64,000 nucleotides of DNA, from the NCBI RefSeq assembly GCF_000685865.1, contig NZ_JMKS01000005.1, positions 372,001 to 436,000 of the forward strand. Reading direction: 5' to 3'. Origin of the DNA: Exiguobacterium antarcticum DSM 14480 (GTDB lineage Bacteria; Bacillota; Bacilli; Exiguobacteriales; Exiguobacteriaceae). The translations under genes and the position numbers were made by a program. The stretch's first letter is position 1; every line of letters begins with the position of its first letter. Below the pieces are notes generated by a model. That model saw only the letters and a list, made by a program, of their open reading frames with translations, did no database searches and was not told the DNA's origin. This document shows positions 25,600 through 34,562 of this stretch, piece by piece.

Positions 25600-26977
25600 T
25601 TCGACGATTTTTTTATTTTTATTCTTACCAATCGTGTTGCTTGTCTACCACTTGTTGCCTCGCGTGTTTCGAAACGGCTGGCTCCTCGTAGCGAGCCTTT
25701 TCTTTTATGCCTGGGGTGAACCGAAGTTTGTTTTGCTGATGCTGACCAGTATTCTGATTAATTACCTGTTTGCGTTGGCTGTACACACGTATCGCACACG
25801 AATTGGTGTCAAATGGATCATGTTCAGTATGATTGCCGTCAACCTTGGTTTACTCGGTTGGTTTAAGTACAGCGGTTTTTTTGTTACGTCACTCAATGAG
25901 ACGTTCCAAACGTCCTTGTTTGTCCCGGAAGTCGTTTTACCAATTGGGATTTCATTTTTCACTTTCCAAGCGATGAGTTATGTCATCGATGTGTACCGTC
26001 AAGCGGGGAAGGTCCAAAAAAATCCGCTTGATCTTGCGCTCTATATCGCTTTGTTTCCCCAGTTGATTGCCGGTCCGATTGTCCGTTACGAAACGGTTGC
26101 GGACGAAATCAACCATCGGCAGGAAACATTGCCGGAATTTGCACAAGGTGTCCGTCGCTTCATCATCGGTTTATCGAAAAAGCTGATTTTAGCCAATGGA
26201 TGTGGACAGGTCGCGGACACGATTTTTAACATGAAGGATTTATCGATGGGACTCGCCTGGATTGGGATCATCGCCTATGCCTTACAAATTTACTTTGATT
26301 TTTCCGGATACAGCGATATGGCGATTGGACTTGGATTGATGTTTGGGTTCCATTTTCTTGAGAACTTTAACTATCCCTATATCTCAAAATCTGTCTCTGA
26401 ATTTTGGCGTCGTTGGCACATTTCGTTAGGTTCTTGGTTCCGGGACTATGTTTACATTCCACTTGGCGGAAATCGGGTCTCACCGTGGAAGCAGTATCGT
26501 AATCTCGGAATCGTCTGGATGCTGACCGGACTGTGGCACGGTGCAAGCTGGACGTTCGTTGCCTGGGGGGTCTACTATGGGATCTGGATCATGCTCGAGA
26601 AAGCATTCCTTGGGAAACTGTTGGCACGGGTTCCGGTGTTCGCGACCGTCTGGACACTCGTGCTTGTCTTAGTCGGTTGGGTCTTTTTCCGGGCAGAAAC
26701 GTTCCCGGAAGCGATCACATACATCCAAGCGATGTTCGTCCCAGATGTGTTGTGGGATGACCGCGCCAGTTATCAACTCGTCCAAAATGGTGTCATCTTA
26801 ACGCTTGCTTGTTTTGCTGCGACACCGATTCCAAAGCGGATCGGAGAACGATTTGTCGAGTCAGCGGGTAAGGTTGGACAGACAGTGCAGTATGGTTATG
26901 CGATGGTCTTGTTGTTTCTCGCGACATCGGCGCTTGTCGCAAGCACGTTCAATCCCTTTATTTATTTCCGTTTTTAG
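25589..26977 (+). CDS. MBOAT family O-acyltransferase (AlgI/DltB-like)
   Basis: A 462-residue membrane-bound O-acyltransferase with ten or more hydrophobic helices. The diagnostic elements are ISKSVSEFWRRWHISLGSWF, RDYVYIPLGGNR and the catalytic His region GLWHGASWTFVAWG. Members such as AlgI, PatA and DltB pass an acyl group across the membrane to an extracellular acceptor. The ATG at 25589 follows CAGGAGGAATC and gives a hydrophobic N-terminus. The partner gene at 26993 encodes a DHHW protein, the usual second component. Together they probably O-acetylate the surface polymer; the group transferred is inferred. Confidence 0.9.
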   Translation: MLFSSTIFLFLFLPIVLLVYHLLPRVFRNGWLLVASLFFYAWGEPKFVLLMLTSILINYLFALAVHTYRTRIGVKWIMFSMIAVNLGLLGWFKYSGFFVTSLNETFQTSLFVPEVVLPIGISFFTFQAMSYVIDVYRQAGKVQKNPLDLALYIALFPQLIAGPIVRYETVADEINHRQETLPEFAQGVRRFIIGLSKKLILANGCGQVADTIFNMKDLSMGLAWIGIIAYALQIYFDFSGYSDMAIGLGLMFGFHFLENFNYPYISKSVSEFWRRWHISLGSWFRDYVYIPLGGNRVSPWKQYRNLGIVWMLTGLWHGASWTFVAWGVYYGIWIMLEKAFLGKLLARVPVFATVWTLVLVLVGWVFFRAETFPEAITYIQAMFVPDVLWDDRASYQLVQNGVILTLACFAATPIPKRIGERFVESAGKVGQTVQYGYAMVLLFLATSALVASTFNPFIYFRF

Positions 26978-26992
26978 AAAGGAGAAGACGAA

Positions 26993-28177
26993 ATGGCACA
27001 ACCAATCGAACGTAAACCAACAGAAGTCGGTCAACCGTCCTCTTCCTTTGAACGGACGATGATGTGGCTGACGACAATCAGTTTTTTCGTCATCCTGATG
27101 ACGATCGGGGTGGGGACGATCCTTCGGGAAGACCGGGGCAGTTCCCAGCTTGAAAATCGAGCGCTTGCTCAGTCCGTCGAGCCGACTGTCCAAGGCATTA
27201 CTTCGGGTGACGACATGGTGAAGATGGAAAATTATTTCACGGACCAATTACTATTGCGCGGCACCTTTGTTGAGATGCAGGCAGGATTGTCTAAAAATGT
27301 CTTGCGGCAACCGTTTCGTAACGGCATTTACACGGCGAAAGACGGTTACTTGATTGAGCCGAGCCAAGCGGCGCAACCGGTCGTCCCTGACGCCTTTCAA
27401 CAGTTCACGCAAGATGTTGGCCGTCCGGTCTTCTTTGCACTCGCACCGTCGAAAACCGTCATTGCAGAGCGGGACGGAATCATTCCAAGTTATGTCGCTT
27501 CGAATGCGGAACAACGGTACGAAACGATGCAAGCCGGGTTCACGAAAGCGGGCATCACATCGATTCCCCTCGACGCGTTACGGTTATCCGATTACTTTAA
27601 GACAGATCACCACTGGAATGTAGACGGCGCCTATCAAGCCTATGGTGAAATCATCCGGACGGTCGGGAAAATCGAACCGACGTTAAAAAAGGTTGAAGTG
27701 GACCCTGAATCAAAACGATCGTCGGAATATCCTTACTTTGGTTCACTCGCCCGCAAGACGACACTGGCGTATGCGAGCACAGGAGACATGATTGAATATT
27801 ACGACGCGAATCAATTCAAGGGAATTGATGTCTGTTATGACAAGGCGTGTGGACAACCTTTGATTGATGAGCAGTTCATCAAGGAAGAAGGAGACTATGC
27901 CGATCGGTATGAAGTGTTCATGCGCGGCAACCACGGCATTTTATCGATGACATCGAAGACGAAGGGACCAAAATTACTTGTCCTCAAGGACTCGTTTGCG
28001 AATCCTGTCCTCCCATTTCTCGCCAAGAGTGCCAATCTGGAAGTCGTCGATATTCGGTACGTCACTAAAGATTTTGATGCTTCTGAATTCGCGAAGCAAA
28101 AAAACGTCGATGCCATCGTCTTTTTACACAATGCGAACATCGCTGGCTTGATGAAGACGTATCAGCAGAAATTGTAA
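26993..28177 (+). CDS. DHHW-motif membrane-anchored acyltransferase partner (AlgJ/AlgX-like)
   Basis: A 394-residue protein with one N-terminal membrane segment (about residues 20-40, MWLTTISFFVILMTIGVGTI) and an extracytoplasmic SGNH-like domain. Visible motifs are FALAPSKT, the family marker TDHHWNVDGAYQAYG with the catalytic-type His/Asp, and LLVLKDSFANPVLPFL containing the Ser. DHHW proteins work with MBOAT proteins to finish O-acetylation outside the cell. GAAAGGAGAAGACGAA precedes the ATG, 15 bp after the MBOAT gene. The pair and spacing argue for one functional unit. Confidence 0.85.
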   Translation: MAQPIERKPTEVGQPSSSFERTMMWLTTISFFVILMTIGVGTILREDRGSSQLENRALAQSVEPTVQGITSGDDMVKMENYFTDQLLLRGTFVEMQAGLSKNVLRQPFRNGIYTAKDGYLIEPSQAAQPVVPDAFQQFTQDVGRPVFFALAPSKTVIAERDGIIPSYVASNAEQRYETMQAGFTKAGITSIPLDALRLSDYFKTDHHWNVDGAYQAYGEIIRTVGKIEPTLKKVEVDPESKRSSEYPYFGSLARKTTLAYASTGDMIEYYDANQFKGIDVCYDKACGQPLIDEQFIKEEGDYADRYEVFMRGNHGILSMTSKTKGPKLLVLKDSFANPVLPFLAKSANLEVVDIRYVTKDFDASEFAKQKNVDAIVFLHNANIAGLMKTYQQKL

Positions 28178-28189
28178 GGGAGGTGCCGC

Positions 28190-29113
28190 ATGAGATCACG
28201 TCTACGAAAAAAGCAACGGCCGATTGGCTGGCGAATCGTGAGTGCCGTGTTGTTATTGTTTGTCTTAACGATCAGTGCGACGACAGGATATGCATTTTTA
28301 AAATTTCAGCAAACAGCTGATGCGTTCATCACGCCATTAAAAGGGGAAAAAAAGCTTCCGCTCGAAGTGATGCAACCGGTCAATGTATTATTGATTGGAG
28401 TGGATGAACGAAAGAACGATCCAGGACGCGCCGATGCGATCATGTTGCTATCGTTTAACCCGAAAACAAAACAAGCAACCTCCCTTTCGATTCCACGTGA
28501 TATGCAGGTGACGCTTAAAAACGGTGAGAAAACAAAAATCAATCACACGTATGCTTATGGCGGGGTCGAAGAGACGATTGAAACGGTCGAGCAGACGTTT
28601 GAGACTAAAGTCCCGTACTATGCCAAAATCAATATGGATGGATTGATTGAACTCGTTGATGCGGTTGGCGGGGTGACCGTTGACAATCCAGCTGCCTTCA
28701 GTTGGAACGATCGACGTCTGCAGAAGGACTACGCTGAAGGGAAAATCAAACTGGACGGACTCGAGGCGAGTGGATACGCGCGGATGCGAAAACAAGATCC
28801 GCTTGGGGACATGGGACGGCAAATCCGTCAACGTCAAGTGTTAGAGGCAGTCGGCATGAAACTTGCCGGTCCTGATGTTCTGACGAATTTAGAAGAAGTC
28901 AGTCGTGTCCTGAAAAATAACTTCAGTACGAATATCACGTTTTCAGAGGCGGCTCAACTGGCGCAAGAAAATCAAACCGGTTTTGAACGTCTAAAACCGT
29001 TGAAACTGGACGGTGAAGGATACATCGCGAGTGATGGTGTCTGGTATTTCTTTGCCTCGGATCAATCGATGCAAGAAGCCAGACAGGAAATCGATGAAGT
29101 GACGAAAAGTTAA
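28190..29113 (+). CDS. LytR-CpsA-Psr (LCP) family glycopolymer ligase
   Basis: LCP proteins transfer lipid-linked wall polymers onto peptidoglycan. The 307-residue protein has a basic N-terminus, one membrane anchor (about residues 17-36) and an extracellular LCP domain: NVLLIGVDERKNDPGRADAI, SIPRDMQV, NHTYAYGGVEETIETVE, YAKINMDGLIELVDAVGGV and the RMRKQDPLGDMGRQIRQRQ signature. The conserved Arg and Asp residues that bind the lipid pyrophosphate are present. It starts 12 bp after the DHHW gene and ends the operon. Its presence makes covalent attachment of the cluster's polymer to the wall the likely outcome. Confidence 0.93.
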   Translation: MRSRLRKKQRPIGWRIVSAVLLLFVLTISATTGYAFLKFQQTADAFITPLKGEKKLPLEVMQPVNVLLIGVDERKNDPGRADAIMLLSFNPKTKQATSLSIPRDMQVTLKNGEKTKINHTYAYGGVEETIETVEQTFETKVPYYAKINMDGLIELVDAVGGVTVDNPAAFSWNDRRLQKDYAEGKIKLDGLEASGYARMRKQDPLGDMGRQIRQRQVLEAVGMKLAGPDVLTNLEEVSRVLKNNFSTNITFSEAAQLAQENQTGFERLKPLKLDGEGYIASDGVWYFFASDQSMQEARQEIDEVTKS

Positions 29114-29129
29114 CGACACCACTGTCAAC

Positions 29130-29169
29130 GACTGACGCAAGAGGGCATTCCTTTTGTGCAGTCTTTTTT
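29130..29169 (+). terminator. Probable terminator of the glycopolymer operon
   Basis: Arms GACTGACGCAA (29130-29140) and TTGTGCAGTC (29154-29163) pair with one bulged base, followed by six T residues. Confidence 0.55.
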
Positions 29170-29222
29170 AGTGTTCCTGTTGGTCCAAAAGTCTTATTTT
29201 CTTTAGCGGACTAAAATAAGCT

Positions 29223-29270
29223 TTGACAGAACTGCAGAACGAATGGAAAATGGAAATGAAAACGATTACA
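29223..29270 (+). promoter_or_regulatory. Pullulanase promoter with overlapping catabolite-responsive element (cre)
   Basis: A -35 TTGACA (29223-29228) and a weak -10 GAAAAT (29246-29251) are 17 bp apart. TGAAAACGATTACA (29257-29270) matches the cre consensus TGWAANCGNTNWCA at every defined position and would cover the transcription start. CcpA bound here would block transcription when preferred sugars are present. Confidence 0.75.
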
Positions 29271-29291
29271 TAAAACCAAGGAGGATACGGT

Positions 29292-32204
29292 ATGAATCGA
29301 TTGAAGTCAGTCTGTGCAGTTGTGCTAACGTTTGCACTGATATTTAGTTTATTTCCAGTAAACGGTTTGGCACTGGAAAAAGGAAAATCGACACTCGTCA
29401 TCATTCACTATAAAGAGGATAAAACGTCACAAAAAGATTGGAATCTCTGGTTATGGGCCAATGGACCGGATTACTTCCCGAATAAGGCACACGCTTTTAA
29501 TGGCGAGGATGCTTATGGAAAGATCGCAGCTTATGAATTTCCAGTCGATCAACCGGAAAAAATTGGTTTCATCGTCCGGGATGACGATTGGAACAAAGAT
29601 GCTGGTTCAGAAAGCGACCGGTTCATCACAAAAGACATGATCAAAGACGGCGTCGCAGAAGTGTGGATCGAGTCAGGTAGTAAAGAGGTATCACCTGTCA
29701 ATCCAACGGGTGGTAGTGACGTCGAATCCGTCAATACGAATATTCATTATTACCGTTACGATAATGATTATGACAAGTATGGAGTATGGGCATGGCCAAA
29801 TGCTCAAGACGGAAAACGGTTTGAATTCGACGCTCAAGATGAGTTTGGTGCTGTTGCCAACGTCACACTGGCGAACACGACAAAGGAACGTCTTGTCGGA
29901 ATCATTCCTCACATCGAAGGCTGGTCGGAAAAAGACGGCGCGGATCGTTTTTATTACGCGGGAGCAAAAGACATTTGGCTGATCGAAGGCGATCAGACCG
30001 TGTATTACGGTAAACCGGACATCGACCGGACACCAAAATTCACAAGCTTTTTAGCCGATGATTTTAAGAAGATGACGCTCAAAACGAATTCACCGATGAC
30101 GGCAGAGGATCTGAAAACATTAACGTTCAAAGGTCTTAACAATCCGGTCGTGAAACAGGTAGATGCGAAAACACTTGAAGTCACGGTAGCATCGGACATT
30201 GATCTCGCGAATATCGTCACCGTGTCACATCCGGTGTTTGGCGAAGGAATCTTAGAAGCAGGGAAAATCTTGCGTTCCGATGCCTTCGATCAAAAATATG
30301 CGTATGACGGTAAACTCGGCACTTCGTACCAAAAAGGCAAAACGACGTTCCGTGTCTGGGCACCGACTGCCCAAGCTGTTGAACTCGAGCTGTACAAGTT
30401 ACCGAAAAAACAAGCGGCAACAACAAAAGATATCGTCCGTGAAGTCAAGATGGTCCGTGGCGACCGTGGTGTCTTTACGGTCACCGTCAAAGGAGACCTT
30501 GACGGAACAGGGTACACATATGAAGTCAAACATGCCAAAGAAACGACACGGGCAGTTGATCCGTATGCGACGGCTGTTGCTGTCAACGGGGACCAAGGGG
30601 TTGTCGTCGATTTAAATGAAACAGATCCAAAACGTTGGACGAAAACAAAAATGCCATTAAAACAAGCGACGGATGCCATCATTTACGAAACACATGTCCG
30701 TGACTTGTCGATGTTCGACGTCACGGGGACTACGTATGATTCAGGCATCAAACAAAAAGGGAAATATCTTGGCGTCGTCGAACCCGGCACACGTTTGATG
30801 AAAGACGGCAAAAAAACAAAAACGAAGACCGGTCTTGATCACTTAAAAGAACTCGGAATCACCCATGTCCAGTTCATTCCTGTGTATGATTTCAATACGG
30901 CTTCTGTTGATGAGACAAATCCACTCAAAACATACAACTGGGGCTATGATCCGAAGAACTATAATGCACCAGAAGGTTCGTACGCAACCAATGCCTATGA
31001 TCCGAAAGTCCGGATCAAAGAGATGAAACAGATGATTCAAGGGTTACACGACAACGGATTACGTGCCGTGATGGATGTCGTCTACAATCATATGTTTGAC
31101 GCAAAAGCCTCGAACTTGGATAAAATCGTTCCAGGGTATTACTACCGCTACACAGAAGGCGGCGATTTAGCGAATGGAACGGGTGTCGGTAACGATACGG
31201 CTTCTGAACGGAAGATGATGCACAAATTGATCGTCGATTCGGTTGACTACTGGGCAAAAGAATACCGTTGGGATGGATTCCGCTTCGATTTGATGGGGAT
31301 TCATGATGTCAAAACGATGAATGCCGTCAAACGGACGACAGCGAAAATTGATCCGTCGATCCTCGTCTTTGGGGAAGGTTGGAGTTTAAGCACACCACTC
31401 CCGGAAGCGGACAAGGCCAATCAGACGAATGCCAAACAGATGCCGGGTATCGCACATTTCAACGATAACTTGCGTGATGCGATCAAGGGCAGTGTCTTTG
31501 AAGATACGGAAGCTGGTTTCGTCAACGGCAAGACGGGTCTTGAAACACGAATCAAACGCGGAATCGTTGGTGAGATCGCCTACAACAAAGACATCACCGG
31601 ATTTACAGCAGAACCGGGTCAAGCGATCACGTATGTCGAAGCCCACGATAACCACACATTATGGGATAAGTTGAACTTAACGAACCCGACGGATACAGAT
31701 GCAACGAAAACCAAAATGCACCGTCTCGCGTCAGGTATTTTACTGACGTCACAAGGAACAACATTCATCCACGCAGGGCAGGATTTCATGCGGACAAAAG
31801 GTGGCGACCACAACTCGTACAAGTCACCGGACTCCGTCAACCAGCTCGACTGGAAACGAAAAATGGATCGTCAAGCCGATGTCGATTACATGAAAGGACT
31901 GATCCAAGTCCGAAAAGCGAACCCAGCGCTTCACTTAGGTTCAGCAAAAGACATCCGACGTTATCTGACGTTCAACGACGCACCGGAACAGGTCGTTGCC
32001 TATCAGTTAGCGGATGAGGCACCACAGCAAAAAACTGACCTCTACGTCGTCCACAATGCGAAACGTCAAGCGGTCAAGATGACGTTACCAAAAGGGACAT
32101 GGCATGTGATCGTCGATGGTAAGACGGCAGGAACGAAAACACTTAAAAAAGTGTCTGGTAGCCTTACGGTCGATCCGCTCAGCTCGTACGTATTAAAAAA
32201 ATAA
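29292..32204 (+). CDS. pulA: Secreted type I pullulanase
   Basis: Pullulanase hydrolyses alpha-1,6 branches of pullulan, glycogen and starch. The 970-residue protein has a signal peptide (cleavage near residue 27, NGLALE) and two N-terminal PUD/CBM41-like starch-binding repeats (about 34-135 and 148-240). A linker domain and a CBM48-like module (about 345-430) precede the GH13 barrel. The family marker YNWGYDPKNYNAP is present. Catalytic residues read as Asp666 (FRFDLMG), Glu695 (GEGWS) and Asp786 (EAHDNH). The mature protein has no LPXTG or other wall anchor, so it is probably released or bound through its starch-binding domains. A cre site at 29257-29270 predicts glucose repression, and a long bidirectional terminator follows. 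Confidence 0.95.
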   Translation: MNRLKSVCAVVLTFALIFSLFPVNGLALEKGKSTLVIIHYKEDKTSQKDWNLWLWANGPDYFPNKAHAFNGEDAYGKIAAYEFPVDQPEKIGFIVRDDDWNKDAGSESDRFITKDMIKDGVAEVWIESGSKEVSPVNPTGGSDVESVNTNIHYYRYDNDYDKYGVWAWPNAQDGKRFEFDAQDEFGAVANVTLANTTKERLVGIIPHIEGWSEKDGADRFYYAGAKDIWLIEGDQTVYYGKPDIDRTPKFTSFLADDFKKMTLKTNSPMTAEDLKTLTFKGLNNPVVKQVDAKTLEVTVASDIDLANIVTVSHPVFGEGILEAGKILRSDAFDQKYAYDGKLGTSYQKGKTTFRVWAPTAQAVELELYKLPKKQAATTKDIVREVKMVRGDRGVFTVTVKGDLDGTGYTYEVKHAKETTRAVDPYATAVAVNGDQGVVVDLNETDPKRWTKTKMPLKQATDAIIYETHVRDLSMFDVTGTTYDSGIKQKGKYLGVVEPGTRLMKDGKKTKTKTGLDHLKELGITHVQFIPVYDFNTASVDETNPLKTYNWGYDPKNYNAPEGSYATNAYDPKVRIKEMKQMIQGLHDNGLRAVMDVVYNHMFDAKASNLDKIVPGYYYRYTEGGDLANGTGVGNDTASERKMMHKLIVDSVDYWAKEYRWDGFRFDLMGIHDVKTMNAVKRTTAKIDPSILVFGEGWSLSTPLPEADKANQTNAKQMPGIAHFNDNLRDAIKGSVFEDTEAGFVNGKTGLETRIKRGIVGEIAYNKDITGFTAEPGQAITYVEAHDNHTLWDKLNLTNPTDTDATKTKMHRLASGILLTSQGTTFIHAGQDFMRTKGGDHNSYKSPDSVNQLDWKRKMDRQADVDYMKGLIQVRKANPALHLGSAKDIRRYLTFNDAPEQVVAYQLADEAPQQKTDLYVVHNAKRQAVKMTLPKGTWHVIVDGKTAGTKTLKKVSGSLTVDPLSSYVLKK

Positions 32205-32207
32205 AGA

Positions 32208-32260
32208 CTAAAAAACGAGCCGCCCCTGTGAATGACTCACAGGGGCGGCTCGTTTTTTAG
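32208..32260. terminator. Bidirectional terminator between pulA and the symporter gene
   Basis: Perfect 24-bp arms (32208-32231 and 32237-32260), loop ATGAC, with A-run and T-run ends suited to both convergent genes. Confidence 0.95.
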
Positions 32261-32273
32261 AATCAAGGAAAAA

Positions 32274-33527
32274 TTAAGCGTAACGCTCGTCTTCTTCCTC
32301 TTCTTCTTTTAGGTTATCTTTTTCTGATTTCGCAACGATGACAGCACAGGCGGCGTCACCTGTAATGTTGACGGCCGTCCGCATCATATCAAGCAGACGA
32401 TCGACACCGATGATCAAGGCGATCCCTTCGACAGGGAGGTTAACCGATTGCAGGACCATCGTCAACATGACGAGACCAACACCCGGTACACCAGCCGTTC
32501 CGACAGACGCAAGTACGGCAGTCAAGACGACCGTCGCCAGTTGCGCAGGTGATAAATCAACTGCATAGACTTGGGCAATAAAGACGGTTGCGACCCCTTG
32601 CATGATCGCCGTTCCATCCATATTGATCGTCGCACCGAGCGGTTGGACGAAACTGGACACAGAACGCGGAACCTTCAGTTCACGCTGTGCTGTTTGCATC
32701 GCAACCGGTAACGTCGCGTTCGACGATGAGGTTGAGAAGGCAAACAACATGACAGGAGCAAACTTTTTGAAGAAGAAAAACGGGTTCATCTTTCCGAGCA
32801 ACGAGACAGTTGAGCCGTACGTCAACAAGGAATGAACGACAAGTGCCAAGATAACGACTCCCATATAGAGTGCCATTGCTTTCAGTGAATCAAATCCTTG
32901 TGCACCGACGGCCGAAGCGATCAAAGCAAATGCGCCGAGCGGTGCCATCTTCATGACGAGACCGATCAAGTACGTCATCAAGTCGTTACCTTGTTCGATG
33001 AACGAACGTAACGTCGAGGCCTTGCTACCGAGGAATGTAATCCCAAACCCGATGAAAACGCTGAAGACGATCAGTTGTAACATGTTGCCTTCTGCCATCG
33101 AAGCAATCGGATTCGTCGGGAACATCCCGACGATCGTATTGATCAGGCTGGTATCCGGTAGATTTCCTTGATCATACTTTAAATTGTCTGTCGCGAAATT
33201 CCCGAACGTCCCTGGTTTGATTAATAAAGCCAAGCCAAGGGCGATGACGATCGCAACAGCCGTCGTCGTCATGAAATAGCCGATTGCCTTTCCGCCGACA
33301 CGGCCAAGTTCTCTTGGATTCCCAAGGCCCATGACACCAAGTGAAATTGAAAAGAAGACGATCGGTACGACAAGCATCTTGATCAGGTTCAAGAAAATCG
33401 TCCCGATTGGTTGGAGCGCATACTTATTCAATCCTTCATAGATTGATTTGTCCGGTAATGTCGCGAGAATGATTCCGAGGACAATCCCGAGAACCAATCC
33501 CCAAATGATTCGTTTGGCTTCTTTCAT
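32274..33527 (-). CDS. Dicarboxylate/amino acid:cation symporter (DAACS family)
   Basis: A 417-residue secondary transporter of the GltP/DctA family that takes up glutamate, aspartate or C4-dicarboxylates with H+ or Na+. Eight membrane helices and two re-entrant loops are expected. Motifs seen are SSSNATLPVA (hairpin 1), the cation-binding NMDGTAIMQGVATVFIA and GVPGVGLVMLTMVL (hairpin 2), and GVDRLLDMMRTAVNITGD near the C-terminus. The ATG at 33527 gives the usual N-terminus MKEAKRIIWG and follows AAAGGAG by 12 bases. A cre-like site lies about 85 bp upstream (33612-33625). Substrate choice between glutamate and dicarboxylates is not resolved. Confidence 0.9.
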   Translation of the reverse strand: MKEAKRIIWGLVLGIVLGIILATLPDKSIYEGLNKYALQPIGTIFLNLIKMLVVPIVFFSISLGVMGLGNPRELGRVGGKAIGYFMTTTAVAIVIALGLALLIKPGTFGNFATDNLKYDQGNLPDTSLINTIVGMFPTNPIASMAEGNMLQLIVFSVFIGFGITFLGSKASTLRSFIEQGNDLMTYLIGLVMKMAPLGAFALIASAVGAQGFDSLKAMALYMGVVILALVVHSLLTYGSTVSLLGKMNPFFFFKKFAPVMLFAFSTSSSNATLPVAMQTAQRELKVPRSVSSFVQPLGATINMDGTAIMQGVATVFIAQVYAVDLSPAQLATVVLTAVLASVGTAGVPGVGLVMLTMVLQSVNLPVEGIALIIGVDRLLDMMRTAVNITGDAACAVIVAKSEKDNLKEEEEEDERYA

Positions 33528-33611
33528 AAATGAGAACAACTCCTTTTTCAGATAACTGTTTATATTTTGACACATCATTCACTGTTTTGACAAAACATTT
33601 CATAAATATTA

Positions 33612-33625
33612 CGGAAGCGCTTACA
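33612..33625 (-). promoter_or_regulatory. cre-like site upstream of the DAACS symporter gene
   Basis: CGGAAGCGCTTACA matches the cre consensus at 12 of 14 positions with the symmetrical core AAGCGCTT. It sits in a 310-bp divergent region (33528-33837) between the symporter and rpsU, which holds no gene. CcpA control of the symporter is plausible. Confidence 0.45.
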
Positions 33626-33748
33626 AAATATTTCGGTTTTTTTCAGCAAAAAATCATGAATCTGTTGTAAATAATCAGGCGACGTGAGAGGATAGAAAAG
33701 AACAAAAAGGAACATCTCAGGAATAGATTAAAACCGGTCAATCAACTA

Positions 33749-33777
33749 TTGACCATTTTGTATATTCCTACTATAAT
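33749..33777 (+). promoter_or_regulatory. SigA promoter of rpsU-yqeY
   Basis: TTGACC (33749-33754), a 17-bp spacer and TATAAT (33772-33777) form a near-consensus vegetative promoter, giving a leader of about 55 bases before the GTG of rpsU. Confidence 0.85.
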
Positions 33778-33837
33778 GTTGTATGACGTGTCTGACACGT
33801 TTCCTTTAGTCGGTAATATCGGAGGGAGGGAAAACTA

Positions 33838-34011
33838 GTGGAAACTCGTGTACGTAAAAATGAATCACTTGAAGACGCACTTCGTCGCTTCAAACGTGGT
33901 GTTTCAAAAGATGGTACGCTTGCTGAAGTTCGTAAACGTAAACACTACGAAAAGCCAAGTGTAAAACGTAAGCTTAAATCGGAGGCTGCGCGTAAGCGTA
34001 AGAAGTTCTAA
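33838..34011 (+). CDS. rpsU: 30S ribosomal protein S21
   Basis: A 57-residue, very basic protein with the S21 pattern: [33 protein letters not shown]-like segment (here [17 protein letters not shown]) and a Lys/Arg-rich tail. It is too short for length-filtered gene finding. GTG start at 33838 follows GGAGGGAGGG by 6 bases. S21 sits near the anti-Shine-Dalgarno end of 16S rRNA and helps initiation. The yqeY gene follows 21 bp downstream, as in other Firmicutes, under the strong promoter at 33749. Confidence 0.95.
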   Translation: METRVRKNESLEDALRRFKRGVSKDGTLAEVRKRKHYEKPSVKRKLKSEAARKRKKF

Positions 34012-34032
34012 CGTTAGAGAGGGTGTATCCTC

Positions 34033-34479
34033 ATGAGTCTTCAAGAGCGTTTGACAGTGGATATGAAGGAAGCCATGCGCGCGCGTGAGAAAGATCGTCT
34101 CACGACGATTCGGATGGTGAAGTCGTCCCTGCAAAATGAAGCGATTAAACTCGGTAAGCAAGAATTAACTGATGAGGAAGAGCTAACTATACTCTCACGT
34201 GAGATGAAACAGCGCAACGACTCCCTCCGAGAATTCGAACGCGCTGATCGTCACGACCTCGTCGAGAAGATTCAAGCAGAGATAATCGTGCTCGAAGCTT
34301 ATATGCCAAAACAACTTTCTGAAGAAGAAGTCCAGGAAATCATCGATGCAGCGATTGCGAAGACGGGTGCCTCGGCTCCTTCTGATATGGGGAAAGTAAT
34401 GGGGATCGTCATGCCGCAACTTAAAGGTAAGGCGGACGGTGCCTTGATTAATCGTCTTGTTAAACAACAATTACATTAA
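34033..34479 (+). CDS. yqeY: GatB/YqeY domain-containing protein
   Basis: A 148-residue protein homologous to the C-terminal tRNA-binding domain of GatB. Visible elements include [20 protein letters not shown], the [18 protein letters not shown] helix, [15 protein letters not shown] and [20 protein letters not shown], all typical for YqeY. It follows rpsU, the standard Firmicutes arrangement. A role linked to tRNA amidation or tRNA binding is assumed from homology; no enzymatic function is proven. A terminator with a very long T tract follows. Confidence 0.93.
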   Translation: MSLQERLTVDMKEAMRAREKDRLTTIRMVKSSLQNEAIKLGKQELTDEEELTILSREMKQRNDSLREFERADRHDLVEKIQAEIIVLEAYMPKQLSEEEVQEIIDAAIAKTGASAPSDMGKVMGIVMPQLKGKADGALINRLVKQQLH

Positions 34480-34488
34480 TCGGTTTTA

Positions 34489-34528
34489 AAAGGTGTCCTG
34501 CGGGACGCCTTTTTTTTTTTTTTTTTTT
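34489..34528 (+). terminator. Terminator of rpsU-yqeY with a 19-base T tract
   Basis: Arms AAGGTGTCC and GGGACGCCTT (about 34489-34510) are followed by an uninterrupted run of 19 T residues (34510-34528), much longer than needed for termination. Confidence 0.85.
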
Positions 34529-34562
34529 GAGTTATTAGAATTTTCGGAACTTAAAAGAGTTC

